A stretch of DNA of 64,000 bases from Algicella marina (lineage in GTDB: Bacteria > Pseudomonadota > Alphaproteobacteria > Rhodobacterales > Rhodobacteraceae). The notes under the pieces are model-generated. The model worked only from the letters and a program-made list of their open reading frames with translations. It did not search any database and was not told the DNA's origin. The translations under genes and the position numbers were made by a program. The stretch lies in assembly GCF_009931615.1 (NCBI RefSeq), contig NZ_CP046620.1:2712501-2776500 (forward strand), in the 5' to 3' direction. Numbering within the stretch: the stretch's first letter is position 1; each line of letters starts with the position of its first letter. Positions 33,606 to 42,568 of the stretch are shown in pieces.

Positions 33606-34214
33606 TCAGATCAAACCTTCGGCCTTCATGGCTTCGCGCACCGGCTCTACCGCCAGCAGCCGGTCGCGATATGCAACCATCTGCGGCCACTGTTCGAGAT
33701 TGACCTTCGCGGGGCCCGTCCAGAGCATCATCACCAGCAGGTAGAAATCGACGGCACCAATCTGCGCCCCCATGAAATACGGCCCGCTAGCGGAGACGTT
33801 CGCCGCCGCGTGCTCCAGCCGCATCTCGACTTTCGCCCGCGCCGCCGTGATATCTTCGGTCTGCGGAACATCCATGAACAACGGCAGAATGAAATTCCTG
33901 TGCAATTCTGCGGATGTGTAGGCCAGCCACTCCAATGCCCGGCGCCGATCAGCTCCGCCCACCGGCAACAGTTCCGCCTCCGGATACCTGCCATCCAGTT
34001 CCACCAGCGTCGCGACAACCTCGGTCAGCACATCGCCATCCTTGTCGATTAGCGTCGGCACATAACCCTTGGGGTTGACGTCCTTCAACGCCGCACCGGT
34101 TTCGTCCTTGCCCGTAACGGGGTCATAGCGGACGAGTTCGGGCACAACACCCACCTGCCGCAGGGCGATGTGGACGGCAAGGGAACAAGCGCTGGGGATG
34201 TAGTAGAGTTTCAT
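33606..34214 (-). CDS. glutathione S-transferase family protein
   Basis: A 202-residue cytosolic GST. The thioredoxin-like N-domain begins MKLYYIPSACSLAVHIAL with a catalytic-position Ser/Cys near residues 8-10, followed by NPKGYVPTLIDKDG with the cis-proline and ltE/VvatlveLD region. The helical C-domain follows. GAGGAAAA precedes the ATG. It is the middle gene of the three leftward genes that face the TetR regulator, with 68 bases to the AhpD-like gene and 157 to DUF1330. Confidence 0.9.
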   Translation of the reverse strand: MKLYYIPSACSLAVHIALRQVGVVPELVRYDPVTGKDETGAALKDVNPKGYVPTLIDKDGDVLTEVVATLVELDGRYPEAELLPVGGADRRRALEWLAYTSAELHRNFILPLFMDVPQTEDITAARAKVEMRLEHAAANVSASGPYFMGAQIGAVDFYLLVMMLWTGPAKVNLEQWPQMVAYRDRLLAVEPVREAMKAEGLI

Positions 34215-34371
34215 CAGTATTTTCCTCGTTGTTGGTGGTCGTAGTCTTCCGAAAAGAATCCGGACTGCTGGCAAAGCCTTCTCATCGTTCGGATGCACAC
34301 GGCGTCCGAACGGGAGGTTGGCTTGCATTTGGATGGAAAAGACCGCGCCGGTGATCGGCACGGCGTTGCGG

Positions 34372-34662
34372 TCAGTCGATGGCTTCGTAGGCCGTGATCG
34401 TCATATCGGCACCCGCATTCCGCAGGCCGATCGCCTGCTGGTAGGCAGGCGAGTCATACCAGCCGCGCAGAGATGCCATGTCGGGAAACCTCAGCACTGC
34501 CGCAAGTTGATGGTCGCCGCCCCCGTGCAGAGATTCCGCAAAGCTTCCACGGATCAGTAACTCACCACCGAAACCGGGAAGTTCGGGTCCGACCTTCTTG
34601 CTGTATGCCTCGAATTTTTCCTTGTCCCTGATGGTTACGGTCGCGATGAGAAAAGCACTCAT
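34372..34662 (-). CDS. DUF1330 family protein
   Basis: A 96-residue dimeric alpha/beta-barrel (ferredoxin-like) protein of the DUF1330/NIPSNAP-like group, starting at ATG 34662 after AGGAGG. It shows SAFLIATVTIRDKEKF, YSKKVGPEL, FGGELLIRG, LRFPDMASLRGWYDSPAYQ, typical of the family. Enzymatic role unknown. It is divergent from a TetR regulator, and paired palindromes in the shared promoter region suggest direct control by that repressor. Confidence 0.9.
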   Translation of the reverse strand: MSAFLIATVTIRDKEKFEAYSKKVGPELPGFGGELLIRGSFAESLHGGGDHQLAAVLRFPDMASLRGWYDSPAYQQAIGLRNAGADMTITAYEAID

Positions 34663-34704
34663 AAAGGGCCTCCTGTTGCCGGCGTGGGTTTGACTTCGGA
34701 TTTT

Positions 34705-34755
34705 TGTACTTCTATGTACATAACAGGAGCAAATCTTTTTGTCCATATATGTACA
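34705..34755. promoter_or_regulatory. paired TetR-type operators between DUF1330 and tetR genes
   Basis: Two 16-bp inverted repeats, TGTAC-N6-GTACA at 34705-34720 (perfect) and TGTCC-N6-GTACA at 34740-34755 (one mismatch), lie 35 bp apart centre to centre in the divergent region. They are the natural binding sites of the adjacent TetR-family protein and would control both directions. Confidence 0.72.
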
Positions 34756-34777
34756 AAACTTTCGGGGGATTTTTCTC

Positions 34778-35377
34778 ATGGCCAGGCCAGCAAAATTCGA
34801 CCGCGCCGATGCCGTCTTCAGGGCCATGCAAGCCATTTGGTCCAATGGGTTTGAGCGTTGCTCGGTCAAGAGCCTCTCCGAGCTCCTCGGCATGACCCGG
34901 TCCAGCTTCTACAATGCTTTCGGGTCTCGAGAATCCCTGTTCCGAGAGGCAATCGCCCCCTATGCCTCCCAGGCCCCCGGCGCGATCCTGAATGATCCTG
35001 TGAAGTCGCCCGCGCTGCCAGTGATCATCCGCACCGTGCGCGAGATCTGCCGCTCAACCGCAGCCGATCCCGAAGGCCGCGGCTGCATGATCCAGAACAC
35101 AATCATCGAACTTTGCCCGGACGATCATGCCGACGGTCTCGGCGCCGAACTGTCAAATATGGTCAGCGGCTCGATCGCCCGGATCGAGGAGTTACTGCAC
35201 GTGGCAAAGGCCAACGGCGAGATTTCCGCAGATCACGACATTCACGCCACCGCGCTCGCCGTGCAAAACCTGATGATGGGGCTGAATGTGCTTTGCAAGG
35301 TGATCCGAAGCGAAGAAGAGTTGTGGCTCCTCGCACGGACCACGCTTCAGGGACTTGGGATCGTCAAACCACAGTGA
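34778..35377 (+). CDS. TetR/AcrR family transcriptional regulator
   Basis: A 199-residue repressor. The N-terminal helix-turn-helix is SVKSLSELLGMTRSSFYNAF (residues about 29-48), followed by GSRESLFREAI; the remaining helical part should bind the inducer, with C residues at GCMIQ and ELCPDD. I choose ATG 34778 after GGGGGA. It faces the DUF1330-GST-AhpD genes and precedes a DmdA-like gene by 91 bases on its own strand. The paired TGTAC palindromes just upstream indicate autoregulation and control of the divergent genes. Confidence 0.9.
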   Translation: MARPAKFDRADAVFRAMQAIWSNGFERCSVKSLSELLGMTRSSFYNAFGSRESLFREAIAPYASQAPGAILNDPVKSPALPVIIRTVREICRSTAADPEGRGCMIQNTIIELCPDDHADGLGAELSNMVSGSIARIEELLHVAKANGEISADHDIHATALAVQNLMMGLNVLCKVIRSEEELWLLARTTLQGLGIVKPQ

Positions 35378-35468
35378 CGGCCCTGCGAACGGTGGAATTT
35401 CGCCTTGCCCGCCCCGGAACCGAAGCAGAAGAATTGACAGGTACCGCAGTAGTGTGAAACGGCGTGCT

Positions 35469-36584
35469 ATGGCTTTCTCGATCAGTATCAATCCCAACAT
35501 CCGCAAGTCCGCCTATTTTGACGCAACGGTCCGTGACGGCGTCCAGTCCTTCTCCGTCTACAACCACATGTATCTGCCTGCCCACTTTGGCGATCCGGAA
35601 GCGGAGTACGATCGCCTGCTGAACGGCGTCGCCATGTGGGATGTCGGTGCGCAGCGCCAGGTTCAACTGCTCGGCCCGGATGCAGGCCGCCTTGCTCAAT
35701 ATCTGACACCTAGAAACCTCAGCGCAACGAAGGTCGGCAAAGGCCGCTATGTGCCCCTCTGCGATTACGACGGCTGGCTGATCAACGACCCGGTCCTGCT
35801 GAAACTGGCGGAAGACCGCTACTGGTTCTCGGTTGCCGACAGCGACATCCACCTATGGGCGGCGGCAATAGGTCGGGAAAGGGGATGGGACGTCTCGGTC
35901 TCGGAGCCCGATGTCTCACCGCTCGCCATTCAGGGACCGAACGCAGTGGACGTTGCCGCCGCCCTGTTCGGCGATACTGTTCGCGATTTCTCCTACTTCG
36001 AGTTCAGGGAAGTGTCGCTCGGCACTATTCCCCTGATCCTCGCGCGATCCGGTTGGTCCAAACAGGGCGGCTTTGAGCTTTATCTAATGGACCAGAGGCA
36101 CGGCACCGAGTTGTGGGATATCGTAAAGTCGGCCGGTGCGCCCTGGGGCATCGGGCCGGGCGCTCCCAACGACACCGAACGTCTGGAAAGTGGCCTCATT
36201 TCCTACGGCTCGGACATGCGGAGGCAGGACTATCCGGCAAATCCGTTCGAAATGGGATTCGGCCCACTGCTCGATCTGACTTCGGATATCGAGTTTGTTG
36301 GCCGCGATGCTTTGATCCGCATTGCATCAAAGCCTCTTGCCCGCAAACGTGTCGGACTGATCGTCGAAGGCACGCCGCCACTGCCGAGCAATCCGGTGCC
36401 GCTTCTGCGCGCGGGCGAGGAGGTCGGGTTCGTCAGCGAAATGGCAGCTTCCAGACGGGTTGATGAAACGATTGCCATCGGTCTCATACGTGCCGATCTC
36501 GCAGATACGGCTTCCGGCCTGTCCGTCTCCATCGGCCCCGAGACATTCGCAGCGCGCCTGCATTCGCTGCCCTTCGTCAAATAA
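35469..36584 (+). CDS. GcvT-fold aminomethyltransferase family protein, dimethylsulfoniopropionate demethylase (DmdA)-like
   Basis: A 371-residue tetrahydrofolate-dependent methyl/aminomethyl transferase. DmdA moves a methyl group from DMSP to tetrahydrofolate. Segments resembling DmdA as I remember it are FSVYNHMYLPAHFG (near residue 25), YVPLCDYDGWLINDPVLLKL, WFSVADSDIHLWA and SPLAIQGP, with SGWSKQGGFELY further on. Overall length fits DmdA (about 364). Roseobacters also carry GcvT paralogues that are not DmdA, so the substrate is not certain. ATG 35469 is taken as start; GTG 35454 is an alternative. It may be co-transcribed with the upstream tetR. Confidence 0.72.
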   Translation: MAFSISINPNIRKSAYFDATVRDGVQSFSVYNHMYLPAHFGDPEAEYDRLLNGVAMWDVGAQRQVQLLGPDAGRLAQYLTPRNLSATKVGKGRYVPLCDYDGWLINDPVLLKLAEDRYWFSVADSDIHLWAAAIGRERGWDVSVSEPDVSPLAIQGPNAVDVAAALFGDTVRDFSYFEFREVSLGTIPLILARSGWSKQGGFELYLMDQRHGTELWDIVKSAGAPWGIGPGAPNDTERLESGLISYGSDMRRQDYPANPFEMGFGPLLDLTSDIEFVGRDALIRIASKPLARKRVGLIVEGTPPLPSNPVPLLRAGEEVGFVSEMAASRRVDETIAIGLIRADLADTASGLSVSIGPETFAARLHSLPFVK

Positions 36585-36604
36585 GGGCGAAATACTCGCG
36601 GCCT

Positions 36605-37900
36605 TCAGTCCCTGTCACGCAGCGCCTCCGGACGAGGCCCGCCAGTCGCCCAGTCCAGCAATTCCGCCGTGTGGACCACCGGCACCCCGGTGCAGCCGCC
36701 AATCTGCATCATGCAGCCAATGTTTCCGGCGGAAATGACGTCCGGCACCAGTGCCTCGAGCGTTGCCACCTTCCGCGCCTTCAACTGACCTGAAATTTCC
36801 GGCTGCATCAGGTTGTACGTTCCGGCACTACCGCAGCACAGGTGCGCGTCCTTCGGTTCCAGCACCGTGAAGCCCGCCGCCCTAAGCAGCGCCTTGGGAT
36901 GGCTCGTGATCTTTTGGCCGTGTTGGAGCGAGCAGGCCGCGTGATAGGCTACCTTCAGGGGCTCCGGTGCCGCTGCATCCTTCAATCCGAGGTCTACCAT
37001 CACCTCCGAGATATCCCTCGCAATGGCAGAAACCGCTGCCGCCGATTGGGCGAGGTCGGAGTTGCGGAACATGTGCCCATAGTCCTTGATCGTGGTCCCG
37101 CAGCCCGATGTATTGATGACGATTGCATCCAGCCCATCGCCCGCCATTTCCTCCGCCCACGCCCGGATATTTTGCGCCGCGCTCGCGTGGCTCTCGTCCG
37201 TCTTGCCCATGTGATGGGTCAACGCCCCGCAGCAGCCGGCGCCCCGCGCGATCACCACCTCGCAGCCGTGGCGCACAAGCAACCGTATCGTCGCCTCGTT
37301 GATATCGGTGTTCAGCGCCCGCTGCGCACAGCCGACCATCAGCGCCACCCGCATCCGTCGCTCGCCCTGCGCCGCATGCACCTGCGGCTCCTCCATCAGG
37401 CTCGGCGGCGGTATTCGTTTCGGTGCCATCGCCAGCATCGCCCGCAGCCGTGCGTCCGGCATCAGCCGGGCAAACGGCCGCCCGATCTTCGCACCCAGTA
37501 AGGCCAGCCGGAACCGCCCCGGATAGGGCAGGATGCGCGCCAACACCCAGCGCAGCGCCCTGTCCATGAACGGCCGCCGGTAGGTCTCCTCGATATACTC
37601 CCGCGCGTGATCGACGAGGTGCATGTAATGCACACCCGATGGACAGGTCGTCATGCAACTGAGACAGGAAAGACAACGGTCGATGTGCTTGACGGTCTTC
37701 TCGTCCGCTGGCCGCCCACTCTCCAGCATGTCCTTGATCAGGTAGATCCGCCCACGCGGAGAATCCAGCTCGTCCCCCAGCACCTGATAGGTCGGACAGG
37801 TCGCCGTGCAGAACCCGCAGTGAACGCAGGTCCGCAACACCTCGTTGGAACGCGACGTACTCGCATCCCTCAACTGTTCCGGGGAAAAATTCGTCTGCAT
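36605..37900 (-). CDS. glcF: glycolate oxidase iron-sulfur subunit GlcF
   Basis: Subunit of the membrane-associated glycolate oxidase (glycolate to glyoxylate). The 431-residue protein has two 4Fe-4S motifs, CVHCGFCTATCPTY (about residue 25) and CLSCLSCMTTCPSG (about 77), and two C-terminal CCG domains (GAGCCGALTHHMG and HLCCGSAGTYN). Start ATG 37900 (MQTNFSPEQL). It ends the leftward operon glcD-glcE-membrane protein-glcF. Convergent with the DmdA-like gene. Confidence 0.96.
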   Translation of the reverse strand: MQTNFSPEQLRDASTSRSNEVLRTCVHCGFCTATCPTYQVLGDELDSPRGRIYLIKDMLESGRPADEKTVKHIDRCLSCLSCMTTCPSGVHYMHLVDHAREYIEETYRRPFMDRALRWVLARILPYPGRFRLALLGAKIGRPFARLMPDARLRAMLAMAPKRIPPPSLMEEPQVHAAQGERRMRVALMVGCAQRALNTDINEATIRLLVRHGCEVVIARGAGCCGALTHHMGKTDESHASAAQNIRAWAEEMAGDGLDAIVINTSGCGTTIKDYGHMFRNSDLAQSAAAVSAIARDISEVMVDLGLKDAAAPEPLKVAYHAACSLQHGQKITSHPKALLRAAGFTVLEPKDAHLCCGSAGTYNLMQPEISGQLKARKVATLEALVPDVISAGNIGCMMQIGGCTGVPVVHTAELLDWATGGPRPEALRDRD

Positions 37901-37905
37901 CGCAC

Positions 37906-38250
37906 CTATTCCAAAATCACGAACGGCAGGAAGATCACCACCCAGCCGACCGCTGCCAACATCCAATAAAACACCGCCCAGCCCCGCACATCGCGCGGCA
38001 TCGCGGCCCGTGCGCCCTGCACCAGTGCCCCGCCGGCAAGCCCGCCGCCGCACATCAGCACCAGCACTGCCGCCATCCCCTGCCCGACACCGGCCTGCGG
38101 GTCGTTGGACGGCGGGTAGTTCACCACCATCTGCCAGAACATCATCCCCACGATCACCGTGCCCACACCCAGGACCACCCACGGCCCTACTCCGCGCGGC
38201 ATCAGCACCACGGCGGCGTAAAACAGAAGTGGCCACAAGATGAACTCCAT
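37906..38250 (-). CDS. small membrane protein inserted between glcE and glcF
   Basis: A 114-residue protein with about four hydrophobic helices (FILWPLLFYAAVVLM, WVVLGVGTVIVGMMFW, AAVLVLMCGGGLAGGAL, VFYWMLAAVGWVVIFLPFVI). ATG 38250 overlaps the glcE stop by one base and the stop lies five bases before glcF, so it is part of the operon. Similar small proteins occur at this place in related genomes as far as I recall. It might anchor GlcDEF to the membrane; not proven. Confidence 0.78.
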   Translation of the reverse strand: MEFILWPLLFYAAVVLMPRGVGPWVVLGVGTVIVGMMFWQMVVNYPPSNDPQAGVGQGMAAVLVLMCGGGLAGGALVQGARAAMPRDVRGWAVFYWMLAAVGWVVIFLPFVILE

Positions 38251-39389
38251 CACGCGGCCTGCCGTCCGTCGGCGCCCATCCGTCCCGTGTTCAGAATGCC
38301 GCGCGGGTCGAATTTCTCACGCAACCCCGCACTGATGCGCGCCAGCGGTGCCGGCTCCGGTTGAAACACCCCAAAGCGCGCTTTCTCCTCCGCCGCTCCC
38401 CGCACCAGCGTCGCGTGTCCGGGAACCGACAGCGCCGCCCGCACGTCACGCCCCTCAGGCACCGCCGCCCAGATAAGTCCGCCGCCCCAGTCCATCAGGC
38501 TCACGGCATCCGGCCCCAGTGCCGCGCGCACTGCAGGCCCGTCACTCGGTTTCACCGAAATTCGCCAAACCGAACCCGGCACATCCGCCAGTGCCGTCAC
38601 ATCGCGGATACCGGCCCAGAGAGCCTCAACCCCGGTCTGGTCCGCGATCAGCTCAACGGCGCCATATCCCGCCAGACGCTCCCGCATCCGTTCCATCCGG
38701 TAGGCAACCGAACCGGCAAACCCCTCCAGCCGCACCACGGTCCGTCCGTCCGGCAGATGCGCCGCCCCGCTTACATCAAAGGGCGAGCCCAGCGCGTCGG
38801 ACATGGCACTTACGGCTGCCGCATCATCCAACCCGTTCAGCACCACCGTTCCCGCGGTCTCGGCAACCGGCAATACCTTGAACGCCACCTCGGTCAGCAC
38901 GCCAAGCGTCCCGTGGCTTCCCGCCAGCAGCTTCACAAGGTCGTAGCCGGTGACATTCTTCATCACCCGCCCGCCATTCTTGACAATCTGGCCCGCACCA
39001 TCGACGAACCGCACGCCGATCATGCTGTCCCGGCAGCCGCCAGCCTGAATGCGCCGCGGCCCGGCAGCCCCGGTGGCGACCACGCCGCCGATCGTCGTTT
39101 CGTCGCCGTTGCCCAGAAGTCCCCCCAGCCGCGCCGGCTCGAACGGCAACCGCTGCCTCTCCGCCGCCAGCACCGCCTCGACTTCTGCCAGCGGCGTCCC
39201 GGCCTGCGCCACCAGCGTCAAGGCTCCGGGTTCATACAGCGTGATACCGGAGAGCCCACCGGTCTCCAGCACCGTGCCATCGACATCATGCCCGAAACCC
39301 AGCCGCGTACCGCCACCCCTGATCCGCAATGGTCCGGTGGCAGCCCTGACTGCGTCGGCCATTTCTGCTTCGTTCACCGGCCGCAGCAT
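38250..39389 (-). CDS. glcE: glycolate oxidase FAD-binding subunit GlcE
   Basis: A 379-residue FAD-binding (PCMH/FAD-binding type 4) subunit. The flavin region includes RIRGGGTRLGFGHD (about residue 22), LTLVAQAGTPLAEVEAVL and GGVVATGAAGPRR. ATG 39389 overlaps the glcD stop by one base (TGATG). It works with GlcD and GlcF in glycolate oxidation, feeding electrons to the respiratory chain. Confidence 0.95.
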   Translation of the reverse strand: MLRPVNEAEMADAVRAATGPLRIRGGGTRLGFGHDVDGTVLETGGLSGITLYEPGALTLVAQAGTPLAEVEAVLAAERQRLPFEPARLGGLLGNGDETTIGGVVATGAAGPRRIQAGGCRDSMIGVRFVDGAGQIVKNGGRVMKNVTGYDLVKLLAGSHGTLGVLTEVAFKVLPVAETAGTVVLNGLDDAAAVSAMSDALGSPFDVSGAAHLPDGRTVVRLEGFAGSVAYRMERMRERLAGYGAVELIADQTGVEALWAGIRDVTALADVPGSVWRISVKPSDGPAVRAALGPDAVSLMDWGGGLIWAAVPEGRDVRAALSVPGHATLVRGAAEEKARFGVFQPEPAPLARISAGLREKFDPRGILNTGRMGADGRQAA

Positions 39390-40822
39390 CACGCCACCCG
39401 CCGCGAAGCCGACGTAGCCAGCGGAAACACCTTTGCAGGGTTAAGCAGCCATGCCGGGTCAAACACATCCTTCACTGCCATCTGCGCCGCAATGTCGGCG
39501 GGCGCATACTGGTCCAGCATCAGATCCCGCTTTTCGATTCCGACACCGTGTTCGCCCGTCAGACACCCGCCGACCTCAACACAGAGTTTCAGGATTGCCG
39601 CGCCGAAGGCCTCGCAGGTTTCAAGATCGCCCGGCTTGTTGGCATCGTAGAGAATCAGCGGATGCATGTTGCCATCCCCGGCATGAAACACGTTGGCCAC
39701 GTCCAGCCCGAACTCGCCGCTCATTTCGCCGATCCTTCGCAGCACATACGGCAGTTCACTCACCGGGATGGTTCCGTCGAGGCACATATAATCGTTGATC
39801 TGGCCCATCGCCCCGAAGGCGGATTTCCGGCCCTTCCAGATTAGGGCCGATTGCTCCGGCCCTGTGCTTTCCCGCAGCTCCACCGGGTTGTGCCGGTTCG
39901 CGATCTCGATGATCTTCTCCAGCTGCTCGTCGATCTCGTCGTCGGAACCTTCGACCTCTACAATCAGCAGTGCCTCCACATCCGGATAACCCGCATGCAC
40001 GAAATCCTCGCAGGCGCGAATGCAGGGGCGATCCATGAACTCGATCGCCACCGGCAGCACCCCGGCCTTGATGATGTCGGAAACACAGGCCCCAGCCACC
40101 TCGTTGCTGTCAAAGCCCATCAGAACCGGCCGCGCCCCCTCCGGCTTAGCAAGGATGCGCAATGTGGCTTCCGTCACCACTCCCAACTGACCTTCCGATC
40201 CACAGATGACGCCCAGCAGATCATATCCCGCCGCCTCCAGATGCGCGCCGCCGATCTCGACGACTTCGCCCTCCATCGTCACCATGGTCACGCCCAACAG
40301 ATTGTTCGTCGTCACCCCATATTTCAGGCAATGAGCCCCGCCCGAATTCATCGCGATGTTGCCGGCGATGGCACAGGCAAGCTGGCTGGACGGGTCCGGC
40401 GCATAGAAAAAGCCATCCTCCTCCACCGCCCCGGTCACCGAAAGGTTGGTCCGGCCAGTCTGCACTCGGATGATCCGGTTTGCGTAATCGGTCTCAAGCA
40501 CATCTGCCATTTTTGAGACGCCGAGAATGATGCTGTCTGCCGTCGGCAGCGCCCCACCGGCCAGCGAGGTGCCGGAACCGCGCGGCACCACCGGCACGCC
40601 TTCTGCATGGCAGAATTTCAGGATCGCCGCCACTTCCTCCGTATTCGCGGGCAACACCGCTGCCAGCGGCGGGCAGCGATAGGCCGAGAGCCCGTCACAT
40701 TCATATGCACGGGTCTCATGCGGGTCGGATATTACGGCATCTTTCGGCAGGAGCGCCTCCAGCCCGGCGACAATAGCCGCCTTGCGCCCCATTATGGTGG
40801 CATCCGGCGTCGGCATCTCCAT
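39389..40822 (-). CDS. glcD: glycolate oxidase catalytic FAD-linked subunit GlcD
   Basis: The 477-residue catalytic subunit, first gene of the operon. The PCMH FAD domain contains VPVVPRGSGTSLAGGALP (about residue 92), DPSSQLACAIAGNIAMNSGG (about 150) and the C-terminal cap domain ends with the conserved GEHGVGIEKR (about 435). GGGAGGG precedes the ATG. Its product works with GlcE and GlcF; glycolate is a common phytoplankton exudate, which suits a marine lifestyle. Confidence 0.97.
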   Translation of the reverse strand: MEMPTPDATIMGRKAAIVAGLEALLPKDAVISDPHETRAYECDGLSAYRCPPLAAVLPANTEEVAAILKFCHAEGVPVVPRGSGTSLAGGALPTADSIILGVSKMADVLETDYANRIIRVQTGRTNLSVTGAVEEDGFFYAPDPSSQLACAIAGNIAMNSGGAHCLKYGVTTNNLLGVTMVTMEGEVVEIGGAHLEAAGYDLLGVICGSEGQLGVVTEATLRILAKPEGARPVLMGFDSNEVAGACVSDIIKAGVLPVAIEFMDRPCIRACEDFVHAGYPDVEALLIVEVEGSDDEIDEQLEKIIEIANRHNPVELRESTGPEQSALIWKGRKSAFGAMGQINDYMCLDGTIPVSELPYVLRRIGEMSGEFGLDVANVFHAGDGNMHPLILYDANKPGDLETCEAFGAAILKLCVEVGGCLTGEHGVGIEKRDLMLDQYAPADIAAQMAVKDVFDPAWLLNPAKVFPLATSASRRVA

Positions 40823-40845
40823 GGCTTACCCTCCCTTCAGGCGTT

Positions 40846-40866
40846 TTGGTAATTTTATATGACCAA
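40846..40866. promoter_or_regulatory. inverted repeat in the glc promoter region
   Basis: TTGGT-N11-ACCAA (40846-40866) lies 24 bases upstream of the glcD ATG in the only AT-rich stretch nearby. TTGGT/ACCAA half-sites are typical of FadR-type GntR regulators, but the spacing is wider than the usual ATTGGTnnnACCAAT form, so the match is tentative. Confidence 0.35.
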
Positions 40867-40911
40867 TTTGTCGGAATGGCGAGTCTCGTCCGCGGTCAAA
40901 GCTCGGATCGA

Positions 40912-42126
40912 TTATTGAACGGCTTCCACTTCCGCGCCGTCGCCGCCCGCTGCCAGTTCTGCCAGCAGATATGCGACCGCCCCCGCCACCAGGAACCCCA
41001 CCGCCAGGTAGGCGACTCCCCCATCATAGAACATCCCGAGAATGCTGGCGAACACAGTCGCAACCAGACTGGACCCCGATGCGATCAGAGATGCTCCCAG
41101 TCCAGCCATCCGCGACAGCGACCTCATTGCCATCGCATTCAGATTTCCAAACAGGATGCCGATACAAAAAAAGGCCGCGAACCCTGCGGCCATGAATACT
41201 ACAAGAGGTGGCTTCCCCGCCCAGACAATCGCGCTGGCAAGCATTGCCGCACCGGCCCCCGTCATACCGGCGAAACCGGCCCGTGCCATTGCATCCATGC
41301 CGAACCGCATTACCAGCCGTCCGTTCATGAACGATGCGAGCCCGATACCGGCGGCCAGCAGCGCGAAAAATGCCGGGAACATGCCGTCGATACTGTAGGC
41401 GTCAAAGAACAGGTCCGCGGCCGTGCTCAGGTACAGCAGATGCGCTCCGAAGACGAAACCCGTGGCCGCGATCAGGCACGCCACCCGCCGGCTTGCCAGT
41501 ATCCTCGCGCCGTTGCGCAGCAAGGTGGCTGGCCGAAAGGGAATCCGCGCCTCCGGTGGATGCGTTTCCGGCTGTCTCCGCATCAGCCAGATACCTAGCA
41601 AGGCAGCCATCAGCAGATAGAACCCGAACATTCCGCGCCATCCGGCTAGGGCCATCACCGCCTGCCCCAGTGCCGGCGCCAGCATCGGCACGAAGATGAA
41701 CAGCGTGAACATGAAGGACATCACCCGCGCCATCGCCTCGCCCTCGAACTGATCGCGGATCATGGCCCGCGTCGCGATCTTTGGGCCGGAGACGCCCACA
41801 CCCTGCAGGAAACGCCCCAGTACGAGCATCTCCAGCGAGCCGGCGACGAGGGCGATGATGGTGCCAACGGCATAGACGCAAAGGCCCATCACCAGCGCCC
41901 GCTTGCGACCGACCGCATCGGAAATCGGGCCGAGAAAGAGTTCCCCAAACACCATCCCGAAAATGAATAACGTCGTCACCTGCTGGGTCGAAAGCGCTGG
42001 GGCGCTCGAAAGCTCGGCCTCGATCAGTCGAAGCCCGGGCAGCACGGCATCAATGCTGATCGCGGTCAGGGATGTCAGCAGCGCATAGAGCGCCAGGTGT
42101 TCCCGGGAAAGTCTGGCGGTGGTCAT
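40912..42126 (-). CDS. Bcr/CflA-type multidrug efflux MFS transporter
   Basis: A 404-residue inner-membrane transporter of the major facilitator superfamily with 12 predicted helices. The loop 2-3 motif GPISDAVGRKRAL (about residue 63) and the TM4-5 block GRFLQGVGVSGPKIATRA with MIRDQF are diagnostic of the Bcr/CflA drug-proton antiporters. Start taken as ATG 42126 (MTTARLSREHL); an upstream extension is open but not family-like. Substrate unknown. Confidence 0.9.
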   Translation of the reverse strand: MTTARLSREHLALYALLTSLTAISIDAVLPGLRLIEAELSSAPALSTQQVTTLFIFGMVFGELFLGPISDAVGRKRALVMGLCVYAVGTIIALVAGSLEMLVLGRFLQGVGVSGPKIATRAMIRDQFEGEAMARVMSFMFTLFIFVPMLAPALGQAVMALAGWRGMFGFYLLMAALLGIWLMRRQPETHPPEARIPFRPATLLRNGARILASRRVACLIAATGFVFGAHLLYLSTAADLFFDAYSIDGMFPAFFALLAAGIGLASFMNGRLVMRFGMDAMARAGFAGMTGAGAAMLASAIVWAGKPPLVVFMAAGFAAFFCIGILFGNLNAMAMRSLSRMAGLGASLIASGSSLVATVFASILGMFYDGGVAYLAVGFLVAGAVAYLLAELAAGGDGAEVEAVQ

Positions 42127-42175
42127 GCTGACAGTGGTAGAAAATCCTGCCGGCCTTCGCCAGCCCAACCCATCT

Positions 42176-42568
42176 TCAGCCCATCTTTTCCCTGACACGC
42201 GCCGCGAACCTGTCCGCCGTCACCACGACACGTTTGTGCGTGCCCTCGCCGATCAGGTCCTTCGCATCGCGGGCGATCACCCGGAACTCCAGCATTCGGC
42301 CATCGACACCGATCAATTCAGCCTCGGCGGTCACACCCATGCCTACCGGTGTCGCCGCCACGTGGCTGACATGCAACTCGGTTCCGAGCGATTGCATCCC
42401 CTCCGGCAGCAGATGCTCCACCGCTGCCAGTGCCGCCTCCTCGATCAGATTGATCATCACCGGCGTCGCCAGCACCGCGATCCTGCCGGAGCCGACACGC
42501 GGCGCCGTGTCATTGGTGCCCACAACCATGTCCGCCTGCCCCTTCAGGCCGCTCACGATCCCATCCAT
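42176..42568 (-). CDS. hot-dog fold thioesterase family protein
   Basis: A 130-residue hot-dog fold protein of the FlK-like (fluoroacetyl-CoA-specific type) thioesterase group. Characteristic segments are TPVMINLIEEAALAAVEHLL (about residues 33-52), SLGTELHVSHVAATPVGM and LEFRVIARDAKDLIGEGTH with R/K-rich end. ATG 42568 is chosen after GGGGAG. It would hydrolyse a small acyl-CoA; substrate unknown. The MFS gene begins 50 bases downstream on the same strand. Confidence 0.85.
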   Translation of the reverse strand: MDGIVSGLKGQADMVVGTNDTAPRVGSGRIAVLATPVMINLIEEAALAAVEHLLPEGMQSLGTELHVSHVAATPVGMGVTAEAELIGVDGRMLEFRVIARDAKDLIGEGTHKRVVVTADRFAARVREKMG

